From Thalassobaculum sp965228445 (GTDB lineage Bacteria > Pseudomonadota > Alphaproteobacteria > Thalassobaculales > Thalassobaculaceae), in NCBI GenBank assembly GCA_965228445.1, contig OZ245813.1:3968001-4032000 (forward strand): a stretch of DNA of 64,000 bases, given 5' to 3'. Positions within the stretch are counted from its first letter, which is position 1; every line of letters begins with the position of its first letter. This document shows positions 10,106-18,325 of this stretch, piece by piece. The notes beneath the pieces were generated by a model. The model was not told where the DNA came from. It did no database searches and saw only the letters and a program-made list of their open reading frames with translations. Position numbers and translations under genes: made by a program.

Positions 10106-10197
10106 CGCATTCCCCGGACTGGTTCCGGGGCCTACGCATTCTCCCTCTCGAAAGGGGAAGCCCTCGCGTAGGCCCCGGAACAAGTCCGGGGAGTGCG
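10106..10197. repeat. Palindromic intergenic element, family B, copy 1
   Basis: Two 32-base arms (10106-10137 and 10166-10197) are inverted repeats with only two mismatches, around a 28-base loop. Each arm carries CCCCGGACTGGTTCCGGGG-type inner symmetry. It lies between the convergent dap-operon membrane gene and ytoQ and could fold as a strong bidirectional stem-loop. Related arms occur at 50773-50885 and, degenerate, at 16383-16491. Confidence 0.85.
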
Positions 10198-10220
10198 AAA
10201 GAGGAGGAACGGTCCGGGCT

Positions 10221-10676
10221 TTACCCTGGCAGCGTGCCGGTAAGCACGTAGCGCAGGATGTCGACCACCTGTTCCGGTTTCTCGGCCACGGCAAGGGCGG
10301 CGCCGTCGACCTCCTTCAGGGCGTGGGTGTGCTCGGGGGCGTGCAGCACCACCAGGGGCGTGCCCAGGGCCGCGGCATAGCCGGCGTCGAAGGCCGCATT
10401 CCACTGCTTGTACTTCTCGCCGAAGCGCACGACGACCACGTCGGCCTGCTCGATCAGCGTGCGGGTGCGGATGGCGTTCAGCTTCGCCCCCTTGTGGTCC
10501 TTCCAGAAGCCGGTCTCCTCGGCCCCCAGGATCGCCACGCCGCAGTCGTCGCTGGCGTCGTGGTCGGTGACCGGGGCGGAGAACGCGACATCCAGGCCGG
10601 CGGCGCGCGCGCCGTTCTCGATGACGTCGCGCCAGTCGGTGTGGATCTCGCCGGACAGATAGACGGACAGGCTCAC
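10221..10676 (-). CDS. ytoQ: YtoQ family protein
   Basis: This 151-residue protein closely follows the Bacillus YtoQ pattern: an N-terminal YLSGEIHTDWRD segment, VTDHDASDDCG, then FGEKYKQWNAAFDAGYAAALG and LVVLHAPEHTHALKEVD. The fold resembles nucleoside 2-deoxyribosyltransferases, but the biochemical role of YtoQ is not established. It starts at GTG 10676 with an AAGGAGG site nine bases upstream, which decides the start. It is transcribed alone, toward the palindromic element at 10106-10197. Confidence 0.85.
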   Translation of the reverse strand: MSLSVYLSGEIHTDWRDVIENGARAAGLDVAFSAPVTDHDASDDCGVAILGAEETGFWKDHKGAKLNAIRTRTLIEQADVVVVRFGEKYKQWNAAFDAGYAAALGTPLVVLHAPEHTHALKEVDGAALAVAEKPEQVVDILRYVLTGTLPG

Positions 10677-11103
10677 GGTTGCCTCCTTGAGGTGTAGCGG
10701 ACGCCCCAGGCCTTAACACATTCGCCCGGTCGGGTCAGGCATCGCACCGGCACGGGACCGGAAAGCGCACGGGCACCGTTTCGGCGACTCCACGAAAAAA
10801 ATCGTCGACGCGTCGGCGCGCACGAGGTCCGCGAAGCGGCGACGGGCGGACCGCATCGGGGCGCGACGGACCGTCCTTCCGGGCCGTCCGGGCGCCTGGA
10901 TAGGCTTCTTCAACTGTCTGAAAATAATCGTAAAACGAGTGAAGGCCTGGAGACGGATCTCCAGGCCCTCTGTTACTCGCTATCCGAACCGGGCATCAGG
11001 TGGGGAGAGGGGGACGTGCCCCGATCCGAAAGCACTTCTAACTTAGGCGTTGTTTCTGTAATGTGCAATAGAAATTTTTGTTTCAGATCGAAAGGCTGAA
11101 GCG
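10677..11103. other. Intergenic region with a long hairpin and an AT-rich leader
   Basis: This gap of 427 bases has no convincing gene. A minus-strand 66-codon frame (10713-10913) has arginine-rich composition and no ribosome site and is discounted. A 9-bp perfect hairpin (GGCCTGGAG/CTCCAGGCC, 10944-10966) is flanked by CGAGT/ACTCG, giving an extended stem of roughly 10936-10979 without a T tract. Bases 11035-11100 are markedly AT-rich (for example GTAATGTGCAATAGAAATTT) and probably hold the promoter and leader of the small plus-strand gene that follows. Confidence 0.45.
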
Positions 11104-11337
11104 GTGAAACGGAGAGTGTTTGCGCGCCGCCGACACGCCGAGATCGTAGCCCGCAGGCGGCTGCGGATCGCGACATGGTTGGGGGCGCCACTTGCCTTGG
11201 TGGCGTTGAGCTGGGAAATCCTGGAGGGTGGCGGAATGCCTGCCATCGGGACCGCTGCGACGGTCGCGGTGGCGATCGCCTACGCGATCGCCCTGCTGCG
11301 GATCCACGACCTCACGGGGGAGTGGACGTTCTTCTAG
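11104..11337 (+). CDS. Small predicted membrane protein
   Basis: This is a 77-residue frame from a GTG codon. The very basic N-terminus (KRRVFARRRHAEIVARRRLR) is followed by two hydrophobic stretches, WLGAPLALVALSWEIL and IGTAATVAVAIAYAIALL, and a short C-terminal tail. The positive-inside rule would put the N-terminus in the cytoplasm. No homologous family is recognised. An AT-rich upstream region supports expression, but the ribosome site is weak. It converges on terC with a 19-base gap. Confidence 0.5.
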   Translation: MKRRVFARRRHAEIVARRRLRIATWLGAPLALVALSWEILEGGGMPAIGTAATVAVAIAYAIALLRIHDLTGEWTFF

Positions 11338-11356
11338 AACGTGGATCCTGCCCGCT

Positions 11357-12091
11357 TTACGTTTTTAAAGTCGGCGCCTTGTGGCGGTTTCGGCGCGCCA
11401 ATTGGTTGAGCGCCTCGACCGCGACGGCGAAGCCGATCGCCGCATAGAGATAGCCGCGCGGGATGTGGAAGTGCAGGCCGTCGGCCACCAGGGCCACGCC
11501 GATCAGCATGAGGAACGACAGCGCCAGCATTTTCGCGGTCGGGTGCTTGTGGATGAACTCCGAAATCACGCCCGCCGCCGCCATCATGACGATGATGGAC
11601 ACGATCACCGCGGCGATCATCACCTCGATATGCTCGACCATGCCGATGGCGGTCAGGATCGAGTCGACGCTGAAGACCATGTCCAGCGCCATGATCTGGA
11701 TGACCACGCTGGTGAAGCCGGCCGAGACAGCCGCCTTGGGCCCCTGATCCTCCTCGTCGCCTTCGACGGTCTTGTGGATCTCCAGCGTGGCCTTCGCCAG
11801 CAGGAAGGCGCCGCCGGCCATCAGGATCAGGTCGCGCCAGGACAGCTCCATCCCCTGGACCGTCAAGGCCACCGCCGTCAGCCCGATCACCCAGGTGATG
11901 GCGAACAGCAGGCCGATCCGCATCACCAGGGCGCCGGCGAGGCCGATGGTCCGGCCGAGCGGCCGCTGCTTCTCCGGCAGCCGGTTGGCGATGATGGAGA
12001 TGAAGACGACGTTGTCGATGCCGAGCACGATCTCCATCAGGGTCAGGGTGAGGAAGCTGGCCCAGACGGTGGGATCGGCAAGGAGGTCCAT
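11357..12091 (-). CDS. TerC family integral membrane protein
   Basis: This 244-residue protein has about seven transmembrane helices and is related to TerC/YgdQ-like proteins, implicated in metal (for example manganese) export or tellurite resistance. The two family hallmark segments with buried acids are present: EIVLGIDNVVFISII near residue 20-35 and ALDMVFSVDSILTAIG in the second half. A charged cytoplasmic loop (EGDEEDQGPK) separates the two halves. It starts eight bases after the leuD stop on the same strand, so it may be transcribed with leuCD. The substrate is not predictable from sequence. Confidence 0.9.
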   Translation of the reverse strand: MDLLADPTVWASFLTLTLMEIVLGIDNVVFISIIANRLPEKQRPLGRTIGLAGALVMRIGLLFAITWVIGLTAVALTVQGMELSWRDLILMAGGAFLLAKATLEIHKTVEGDEEDQGPKAAVSAGFTSVVIQIMALDMVFSVDSILTAIGMVEHIEVMIAAVIVSIIVMMAAAGVISEFIHKHPTAKMLALSFLMLIGVALVADGLHFHIPRGYLYAAIGFAVAVEALNQLARRNRHKAPTLKT

Positions 12092-12099
12092 GGACTGAC

Positions 12100-12720
12100 T
12101 CAGGTGGTGGGGGTGCGCCAGGGGAAGGCGTCGGCGTAATCGCTCTCAAATGTGGCGAGTGTTTCGCCATGGGCAAGGGTCAGATCGATATCGTCCTTCC
12201 CTTCCATCAGACATTCCTTCACGAACGGGTCGATCTCGAAGCCGACGGTCTCCGGATCGTTGGCCAGGCGGACAGTCTGGCTGGCGAGGTCGACGGTCAG
12301 CGGGGCCGAGGGATCGGCTTCCGCCATCTCCCAGATCTTCTCGATCGCCTCGATCGGCAGCTCGACCGGCAGCAGGCCGTTCTTCGCGCAGTTCGAGCGG
12401 AAGATGTCGCCGAAGCTGGCAGCGATGATGCAGCGAAAACCGGCATCGGCGAGCGCGTAGACCGCGCCCTCGCGGCTCGACCCGCCGCCGAAGTTGCGGT
12501 CGGCGACCAGGATCTCGGCGCCCCGGTACTGCGACTGGTTCAGCGGGAAGTCCTCCCGCATCGAGCCATCCTCGTTCCGGCGCAGGTCGTGGAACAGGTA
12601 GTTGTCGTAGCCGTCCGAGCGCGGCTTGCGCAGGAAGCGGCCGGGCTGGAGCTGGTCGGTGTCCACATTGGCGAGCCGCAGGGGCACGACGGTGGCGGCG
12701 AGTTTGCCGAACGGTTCCAT
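12100..12720 (-). CDS. leuD: 3-isopropylmalate dehydratase small subunit (LeuD-like)
   Basis: LeuD is the swivelling small subunit of isopropylmalate isomerase, interconverting 2- and 3-isopropylmalate in leucine synthesis. The product of 206 residues has the family segments NVDTDQLQPGRFL, LVADRNFGGGSSREGAVYAL and FGDIFRSNCAKNGLLPVELP. The gene begins three bases after the leuC stop and is followed eight bases later by terC. The partner LeuC is divergent at several usually conserved places, so the pair could act on a related dicarboxylate rather than being the main leucine enzyme. Confidence 0.9.
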   Translation of the reverse strand: MEPFGKLAATVVPLRLANVDTDQLQPGRFLRKPRSDGYDNYLFHDLRRNEDGSMREDFPLNQSQYRGAEILVADRNFGGGSSREGAVYALADAGFRCIIAASFGDIFRSNCAKNGLLPVELPIEAIEKIWEMAEADPSAPLTVDLASQTVRLANDPETVGFEIDPFVKECLMEGKDDIDLTLAHGETLATFESDYADAFPWRTPTT

Positions 12721-12723
12721 GAC

Positions 12724-14127
12724 TCAGCCCTCCGCCAGCTTGCGCACATCGGTGATGGTGCCGGTGACGGCCGCGGCGGCGGCCATGGCCGGGCTCATCA
12801 GATGGGTGCGCGATCCGGGACCCTGGCGGCCGCGGAAGTTGCGGTTGGTGGTCGAGGCACAGCGCTCGCCCGGCGGCACCATGTCGCCGTTGGTCGCCGC
12901 GCACATGGAGCAGCCGGACTCCAGCCACTCCGCCCCCGCACCCGTGAAGATCCGGTCCAGCCCTTCCTGCTCGGCCTGATGCTTCACCATGGTCGAGCCG
13001 GGCACGATCATGGTCGGCACCTTCGCACGCCGGTCCTTCAGGATGGCCGCCGCCGCGCGCAGGTCTTCAATGCGGGCGTTGGTGCAGGAGCCGATGAACA
13101 CCCGGTCGACCCGCAGGCCGTCCAAGGGGGCTCCGGGGGTCAGGCCCATATAGTCGACCGCCTTTTCGAAGGTCGCCCGGCGGCCCTCGTTGGCCTCGCC
13201 CGACGGATCCGGAACGGCGGCGGTGACCGGCAGGGCGTGTTCCGGCGAGGTTCCCCAGGTCACGGTCGGGGCAATCTCGTCGGCATGAATTTTGACCTCC
13301 TGGTCAAAAATCGCACCCGGATCGCTCTTCAGGGTCTGCCAGTAGGCGGCGGCCGCGTCCCAGTCCGCGCCCCTGGGTATGTAGCGCCGGCCCTTCAGCC
13401 AGGAGATCGTGGTCTCGTCCGGCGCGATCATGCCGGCTCGGCCGCCGGCCTCGATCGACATGTTGCAGACGGTCATCCGCGCTTCCATGGACAGGCCGCG
13501 GATCGCCTCGCCGGCGTATTCGATGACATACCCGGCGGCGCCATCGGCGCCGATCCTGGCGATGACGGAGAGGATCAGGTCCTTCGACGTCACGTGCGGG
13601 CCGAGCTGCCCGTCCACGGTGATCCGCATGGTGCGCGGCCGCTTCTGCCAGAGCGTCTGGGTCGCGAGCACATGGGTGACCTCCGACGCGCCGATGCCGA
13701 AGGCCAGCGCCCCGAACGCGCCGTGGGTGGAGGTGTGGCTGTCGCCGCAGACCAGCACGATGCCGGGCTGGGTGAGGCCGAGCTCGGGGCCGACCACATG
13801 GACGATGCCCTGCTCCGGATCGCCGATGCCGAACTGGCGGATGCCGTTGGTCCGGCTGTGCTCGTCGAGCAGCCGGATCATGGTGGCGATCTCCGGCTCG
13901 TCCGGCCCGGCCGCGCGGTTGCGCGTCGGCACGTAATGGTCGGCGATGGAGAAGGTGAGGTCCGGGCGGCGCACCTTGCGGCCGCTCATCGCCAGCTTCT
14001 CGAAGGCGTGGAACGACCCTTCGTGGCACAGGTGGCGGTCGATCCACAGCAGCGTCTGCCCGTCCTCGCGGGCGGTGACGGTATGGGCGCGCCAGATCTT
14101 CTCGAAGAGGGTGAGCTGCTCGGTCAT
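12724..14127 (-). CDS. leuC: 3-isopropylmalate dehydratase large subunit (LeuC-like, divergent)
   Basis: This 467-residue aconitase-superfamily protein carries a 4Fe-4S cluster. The three cluster cysteines are present in GSCTNARIEDL (near residue 347) and CSMC (near 406 and 409), close to their positions in E. coli LeuC. The family segments CGDSHTSTHGAFGALAFGIG and RTHLMSPAMAA are also intact. Differences from typical LeuC are clear: the substrate-proximal HEVTSPQAF region reads LCHEGSFHAF, and the residues after CSMC are AATNGD rather than LGMNPD. It heads a leuC-leuD(-terC) operon. leuB is not in this window. I call it LeuC-like and leave a paralogous hydro-lyase role open. Confidence 0.88.
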   Translation of the reverse strand: MTEQLTLFEKIWRAHTVTAREDGQTLLWIDRHLCHEGSFHAFEKLAMSGRKVRRPDLTFSIADHYVPTRNRAAGPDEPEIATMIRLLDEHSRTNGIRQFGIGDPEQGIVHVVGPELGLTQPGIVLVCGDSHTSTHGAFGALAFGIGASEVTHVLATQTLWQKRPRTMRITVDGQLGPHVTSKDLILSVIARIGADGAAGYVIEYAGEAIRGLSMEARMTVCNMSIEAGGRAGMIAPDETTISWLKGRRYIPRGADWDAAAAYWQTLKSDPGAIFDQEVKIHADEIAPTVTWGTSPEHALPVTAAVPDPSGEANEGRRATFEKAVDYMGLTPGAPLDGLRVDRVFIGSCTNARIEDLRAAAAILKDRRAKVPTMIVPGSTMVKHQAEQEGLDRIFTGAGAEWLESGCSMCAATNGDMVPPGERCASTTNRNFRGRQGPGSRTHLMSPAMAAAAAVTGTITDVRKLAEG

Positions 14128-14194
14128 GCCCAGGAGATTAGCGGCAAGCCGGGGGAGGGCAAGGGGGTGAAATGGAAGGGGCGATGATCCCCTC

Positions 14195-14270
14195 CCGTCA
14201 TCCTGACGCCTGTCAGGATCAACGCCCCGCGCCGGTGAACCGCAGATCCTGACAGGCGTCAGGATGACGG
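14195..14270. repeat. Palindromic intergenic element, family A, copy 1
   Basis: This is a perfect 26-base inverted repeat: arms 14195-14220 and 14245-14270 separated by 24 bases. Each arm also contains an internal hairpin (CCTGAC gcct GTCAGG). It lies between the cobU stop and the leuC start, both on the minus strand, so it may terminate the thiolase-cobU transcript or influence the leuC leader. A related copy is at 19359-19436. Confidence 0.9.
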
Positions 14271-14283
14271 TTGGGGGTGATAG

Positions 14284-14799
14284 TCAGCCCTTCACCGCCA
14301 TCGGGATCCCCGCCACCACCAGTTCCACCCGGCCTGCCAGTTCCGCCACCCGCTGGTGCAGGCGGCCGGCGTGGTCGCGGAAATCCCGGGCCATACGGTT
14401 CTGCGGGACGATGCCGAAACCGATCTCGTTGGAGACCAGGATTGCCGGGCCCGTCGGCGCCGCGCACCACGCCAGCAATTCCTCGGTCGCCGCGTCCAAG
14501 TCCCGTCCGTGCACCATCAGGTTGGTCAGCCAGGTGGTCAGGCATTCCACCAGCACCACCCGGTCGGGCCGGGCCTCCCGCGCCAGGGCGGCCCCGAGGG
14601 CCAACGGCTCCTCCACAGTCACCCAGCCGTCCGCCGCCCGGTCGGCGCGGTGCCGGGCGATGCGCTCTTCCATCTCCGAATCCATCGCCTCGGCGGTGGC
14701 GAGATAGACGACCTCCAGCCCGGTCTCCCGGGCGAGCGCTTCGGCCCGGCGCGACTTGCCGGACCGGGCGCCGCCCAGGATGAGGGTCAGTGAGGTCAA
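14284..14799 (-). CDS. cobU: Bifunctional adenosylcobinamide kinase / adenosylcobinamide-phosphate guanylyltransferase
   Basis: CobU (CobP) phosphorylates adenosylcobinamide and adds GMP during assembly of the lower ligand of cobalamin. It has 171 residues. The P-loop GGARSGKS is at residues 9-16. The conserved VLVECLTTWLTNLM segment and ILVSNEIGFGIVP follow, and the protein has the usual family length. The start overlaps the stop of the thiolase-like gene by four bases (ATGA), so it is the last gene of that operon. No other cobalamin genes are visible here, so its association with the thiolase is unexplained. Confidence 0.95.
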   Translation of the reverse strand: MTSLTLILGGARSGKSRRAEALARETGLEVVYLATAEAMDSEMEERIARHRADRAADGWVTVEEPLALGAALAREARPDRVVLVECLTTWLTNLMVHGRDLDAATEELLAWCAAPTGPAILVSNEIGFGIVPQNRMARDFRDHAGRLHQRVAELAGRVELVVAGIPMAVKG

Positions 14800-15953
14800 A
14801 GCGCCGCCGCCGTGCCGAGCAGGGCGGTGGATTCATGGGCGAACATGCCGCCATTGCCATGGGCGAGGCCGATGGTGGCGCCGTCGACCTGCCGGTCGCC
14901 GCATTCCCCGCGGAGCTGCCGCACAGCCTCGATGGTGGTGAAGATGCCGAGCATGCCCGGATGGGTGCAGGACAGCCCGCCGCCATAGGTGTTGAACGGC
15001 AGCGCGCCGCCCGGCCGCAGCCGCCCGTCGCCGACGAAGGCCCCGCCCTCGCCCTTGGGGCAGAAGCCGAGATCCTCCAGGAGCATGACGGCGTTGATGG
15101 TGAAGGCGTCGTAGACCTGCACCACGTCCACATCGGCGGGGGTGAGGCCGGCCATCGCGAACGCCTCGCGCCCGCTCTGGACCGCCGCCGTGGTGGTCAG
15201 CGACGGCATCATCGAATACTGGCGGTGGGTATGCCCGCCGGCACAGCCGAGCAGATGGACCGGCGTCTTCTTCAGATCCTTTGCCCGGTCGGCCCGGGTC
15301 ATGACCACCGCACCGCCGCCGTCGGTCACCAGGCAGCAGTCGCGCACCGTCAGCGGGTCACAAATCCTGCGGGAGCCCAGCACGTCCTCGGCGGTGAGCG
15401 GATCGCGCATGAAGGCCTCGTCGTTCATCGCGGCCCACATCCGCGCGGCGACGGCGACCTCGGCGAGCTGCTCGCGGGTGGTGCCGTAGTCGTACATGTG
15501 CCGGGCGGCCGACATGGCATAGCCGGCGATCGGCGCGCGCAGGCCGTAGGGCTTTTCGTAGGGCAGGTTCTCGGCGCCCGACGGCGAGTGCAGCTTGCCC
15601 GACGCGGTGCGCTGGTTCGAGCCGTAGACGATCAGCGCCACGTCGCAGAGCCCGTTCTCCAGGGCCAGGGCGGCGTGCAGCATCTGGATAACCGCCGAGG
15701 AGCCACCGACGATGGTGGCCTCCGAGAAGCGCGGCTCGATGCCGAGATACTCGGCATAGGTCAGGGCCGGGAACACCGAATGCATGGACACGGCGAACAG
15801 CCCGTCCACGTCCTTCAGGCTCAGCCCGGCATCGGCCAGGGCGGCGCGTGCGGCGTCGGCGGCGATCTCCATGTGGCTGTAGCCGGGGGCCTCGCCCAGA
15901 TGGGCGGTGGCGGCGCCGACGATGGCGGTCTTGCCGCGCAGGGACCAGGTCAT
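14796..15953 (-). CDS. Thiolase-family protein (SCP-x/lipid-transfer thiolase type)
   Basis: This 385-residue thiolase-fold protein resembles the non-decarboxylating SCP-x-like thiolases that work with Zn-ribbon/OB partners (DUF35) in acyl-CoA, sterol or aromatic side-chain degradation. It has the N-terminal AIVGAATAHLGEAPG, the central VGGSSAVIQMLHAALALENG (where classical thiolases carry the nucleophilic Cys-containing loop), VVQVYDAFTINAVMLLEDLG and a C-terminal NTYGGGLSCTHPGMLG. The normal catalytic cysteine at the VGGSSA position is Ser, as is common in this subgroup. It overlaps the DUF35 gene upstream and cobU downstream by four bases each. Confidence 0.88.
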   Translation of the reverse strand: MTWSLRGKTAIVGAATAHLGEAPGYSHMEIAADAARAALADAGLSLKDVDGLFAVSMHSVFPALTYAEYLGIEPRFSEATIVGGSSAVIQMLHAALALENGLCDVALIVYGSNQRTASGKLHSPSGAENLPYEKPYGLRAPIAGYAMSAARHMYDYGTTREQLAEVAVAARMWAAMNDEAFMRDPLTAEDVLGSRRICDPLTVRDCCLVTDGGGAVVMTRADRAKDLKKTPVHLLGCAGGHTHRQYSMMPSLTTTAAVQSGREAFAMAGLTPADVDVVQVYDAFTINAVMLLEDLGFCPKGEGGAFVGDGRLRPGGALPFNTYGGGLSCTHPGMLGIFTTIEAVRQLRGECGDRQVDGATIGLAHGNGGMFAHESTALLGTAAAL

Positions 15954-16348
15954 TGCGCCGCTCCCTTCGCGAGGTCGAACACCACGATTGTCTGGCCGTC
16001 CTGGTCGGCGAGGCGGGCGGCGACCGGCATGCCGATGGCGACCTCGGTCGGGGCCACGCCTTCCACCCGGCTCATCATCCGCACGCCCTCATCCAGGTCC
16101 ACCAGGCAGACATTGTAGTCGCCGCCGCTCTCCGGTCGGCGCCGGATCACGGTGGTGGAATGGACGACACCCTTGCCGCTCGGCGCCACCCAGGTCAGGT
16201 CCTCGCCGCCGCAGGACGGGCACATGACGCGCGGCTGGAAAATGTGGGTGCCGCAGGAACCGCAGCGCTGGATGCGCCAGTCCCCGGCCTCCAGATAGGC
16301 GAAATAGGCGGCGTCGGGTCCGCCGGGGGCGGGCTTGGCGTCGGGCAT
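15950..16348 (-). CDS. Zn-ribbon / OB-fold (DUF35) protein, thiolase partner
   Basis: This is a 132-residue protein. The N-terminal rubredoxin-like zinc ribbon has two CxxC pairs (CGSCG and CPSCGG) at about residues 31-52 and is followed by an acyl-CoA-associated OB domain (GVVHSTTVIRRRPE ... VCLVDLDEGVRMMSRV). Such proteins form complexes with SCP-x-type thiolases and KS-like enzymes. ATG 16348 is chosen because GGAGG lies seven bases upstream; the 30-codon extension seen further up runs through a palindromic repeat. It overlaps the thiolase start by four bases, strongly supporting a joint complex. Confidence 0.88.
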   Translation of the reverse strand: MPDAKPAPGGPDAAYFAYLEAGDWRIQRCGSCGTHIFQPRVMCPSCGGEDLTWVAPSGKGVVHSTTVIRRRPESGGDYNVCLVDLDEGVRMMSRVEGVAPTEVAIGMPVAARLADQDGQTIVVFDLAKGAAQ

Positions 16349-16382
16349 GCAGTTTCCTCCTGTGGGTTCGTTCTTGTTGTTC

Positions 16383-16491
16383 GTCTCCCCGGCCTCGCGC
16401 CGGGGCCCAGGGAAGGTGCCACTGGGGCAGTGGGCCATGAGGCCCTATCGTTCCAGCAAGCGTCCGTCTCGGTCCCGGCGCAAGGCCGGGA
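16383..16491. repeat. Degenerate palindromic element, family B
   Basis: The arms at about 16383-16404 (CCCCGGCCTCGCGCCGGGG core) and 16470-16491 (TCCCGGCGCAAGGCCGGGA core) are imperfect inverted copies of the family B core. The element sits between the GGT-like gene and the Zn-ribbon gene, which are both on the minus strand, so it lies in the upstream leader of the latter. Confidence 0.6.
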
Positions 16492-16504
16492 AAACGATCA
16501 GGTA

Positions 16505-18049
16505 CTAAACAACCCGCCCCTGCGCCCGGGCCCGGGGGTCGCCGACCGCGACCGCCATGCCGTCGGCGTCGACCGAGATCGTCTGGCACACCGCCATCAT
16601 CGGGTCGCGGACCGGCTGCACCGACAGCGACAGGCCGAGTTCCTGGGCCACGGCGCGGGCGGTGTCGGCGATGTCCGGATCGCACATCATCGAGTCCTCC
16701 TCGGCATGCACCCGGGCCTCGCGCACCGCCTTCTCCAGCGGGATGTCGCGACCGAGATGGTGGAACATGATCTGCATCAGCGCGGTGACGATGCGGGTCG
16801 CGCCCGAGGCGCCGATCGCCATGGCCGCGCGGCCGCCCTCGAACAGCAGGGTCGGCATCATCGACGACGCCGGCCGCTTGCCGCCGACCACGGAATTGGC
16901 GCTGCCCTCCCAGGCATGGAACAGCCGCATCTGGTTGTTAAGCAGGATCCCCGTCCCCGGCACGACCACGGCGGAATGGTTGTTGTTGGAGAAGGTGATG
17001 CAGGCGGCGTTGCCGATGGCGTCCATGGCGCAGAGGCTGGTGGTCTCCGTGCTTTCGCCACCCGGCGCAATCGGCGACGGCACGAAGGCCGGGTCGCCCA
17101 GGCCACGCCGCCGGGCGTTGAAGGTCGCCAGCATGGCCTCGGCCAGGGCCTTGGTGCGGCCGTGCGCGTCCTCGGGAACCCCGGCGGCGTCGAGCGCGGC
17201 GAGGCCCCGGGCGACCATGAAGCCGGTGGAGGGCGGCCCCATGGTGGCGATCCGGCGGCCGCGATACTGGCCGCCGGCGGCCGGGCGGCGCACCACGTGG
17301 TAGCTGGCGAGGTCGTCGGCGGTCATGAAGCCGCCATGGGCCTCCATCTCGGCAATGATCTTGGCGCCCAACTCGCCCTCGTAGAAGGCGCGGGGACCTT
17401 CCTCGGCGATCAGCTCCAGGCTGGCGCCGTAGTCCGCCATGCTCATGGCGTCGCCGGATTCGAACAGGCTGCCGTCCTGCTTCAGCAGCATCGCCGCGGT
17501 CGCCGGCATGTAGGACAGCATGTCCCTGCTGCGCGACATGCGCAGGGCGGCCTTGGGCGCCACGGTGAAGCCCTCATGGGCGATGCGGATGGCCGGCGCC
17601 ATCACCGATTTCAGCGGCATGCGCCCGAAGGTATCCAGCGCCCGGCACAGGCCGGCCGCCGCCCCCGGCACCGCGACGGAGCGGTGGCCGATCTCGTTGG
17701 CCCTGTCCTTGACCAGGATCGTGTAGTCGCCCAGCGGATTGACCGACTGGAACAGCTCGTACTTGGCGGTGACCGGGGCGGTGCCCATGAAGTCGAAGGT
17801 GGTCGTGGTCTTGGTCCGCGCGTGGTGCACGGTCATGAAGCCGCCGGCGCCCAGGCCGCTGTCCAGCGGCTCGACCACGCCCATGGCGAAGGCGGTGGCG
17901 ATCACCGCGTCGATCGCGTTGCCGCCGCGCTCCAGGATTTCCACGCCCGCCTCGGCCGCGTCCGGATTGCCGCAGGCCACGGCGCCGAGCTTCATCGGCG
18001 CGCGCTCGAAGCCGACCCAATCGGCGTTCGGGTCAAAACCGTCAGGCAT
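16505..18049 (-). CDS. Gamma-glutamyltranspeptidase-family Ntn hydrolase
   Basis: This 514-residue protein of the GGT family would be an autoprocessing N-terminal-nucleophile hydrolase that cleaves gamma-glutamyl bonds or acylates small molecules. The conserved GNAIDAVIATAFAMGVVEPLDSGLGAGGF region is in the first 100 residues. The expected processing site, with the nucleophilic threonine in ETTSLCAMDAIGN, is near residue 336, followed by ITFSNNNHS and a Gly-Gly substrate loop. No signal peptide is visible, so it is probably cytoplasmic, unlike periplasmic Ggt. ATG 18049 is preferred to a start 20 codons earlier on homology grounds. Substrate unknown. Confidence 0.85.
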   Translation of the reverse strand: MPDGFDPNADWVGFERAPMKLGAVACGNPDAAEAGVEILERGGNAIDAVIATAFAMGVVEPLDSGLGAGGFMTVHHARTKTTTTFDFMGTAPVTAKYELFQSVNPLGDYTILVKDRANEIGHRSVAVPGAAAGLCRALDTFGRMPLKSVMAPAIRIAHEGFTVAPKAALRMSRSRDMLSYMPATAAMLLKQDGSLFESGDAMSMADYGASLELIAEEGPRAFYEGELGAKIIAEMEAHGGFMTADDLASYHVVRRPAAGGQYRGRRIATMGPPSTGFMVARGLAALDAAGVPEDAHGRTKALAEAMLATFNARRRGLGDPAFVPSPIAPGGESTETTSLCAMDAIGNAACITFSNNNHSAVVVPGTGILLNNQMRLFHAWEGSANSVVGGKRPASSMMPTLLFEGGRAAMAIGASGATRIVTALMQIMFHHLGRDIPLEKAVREARVHAEEDSMMCDPDIADTARAVAQELGLSLSVQPVRDPMMAVCQTISVDADGMAVAVGDPRARAQGRVV

Positions 18050-18325
18050 GCGGAAATCCTCCAGAAATGGCCGCGTCCGGCACTCGGGAGAGGTGCGCGG
18101 AGCGGTCAAAGGCTAGTGCAAGTCACGGTCGGAAGGAAATATCCGAACGTGTGAATGTGGCTTGGCTTTAGGTGTTCAGAGGGCGGCTCACGGCTCGGAT
18201 CGGGTCGGTCCGAACCGATCGCGCTCTGGACAAAGCCGCCCCGGAAACACAAGCTCCGGTCCGCCGTGCCTGCCGGGGCGTCCGATCGTCCCGTTCCGTT
18301 CTGCAATCTCCACTCGAGGTCCATC

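Noticed and set aside
10713..10913. A 66-codon minus-strand frame with an Arg-rich product
   Set aside because: It has no ribosome site and no family resemblance; composition and position suggest a chance frame.
12169..14187. A 672-codon plus-strand frame opposite leuCD
   Set aside because: It is antisense to two well-supported genes and has no ribosome site or recognisable domain.
15848..18154. A 768-codon plus-strand frame opposite the thiolase and GGT-like genes
   Set aside because: It crosses the convergent structure of three supported genes and has shadow composition.
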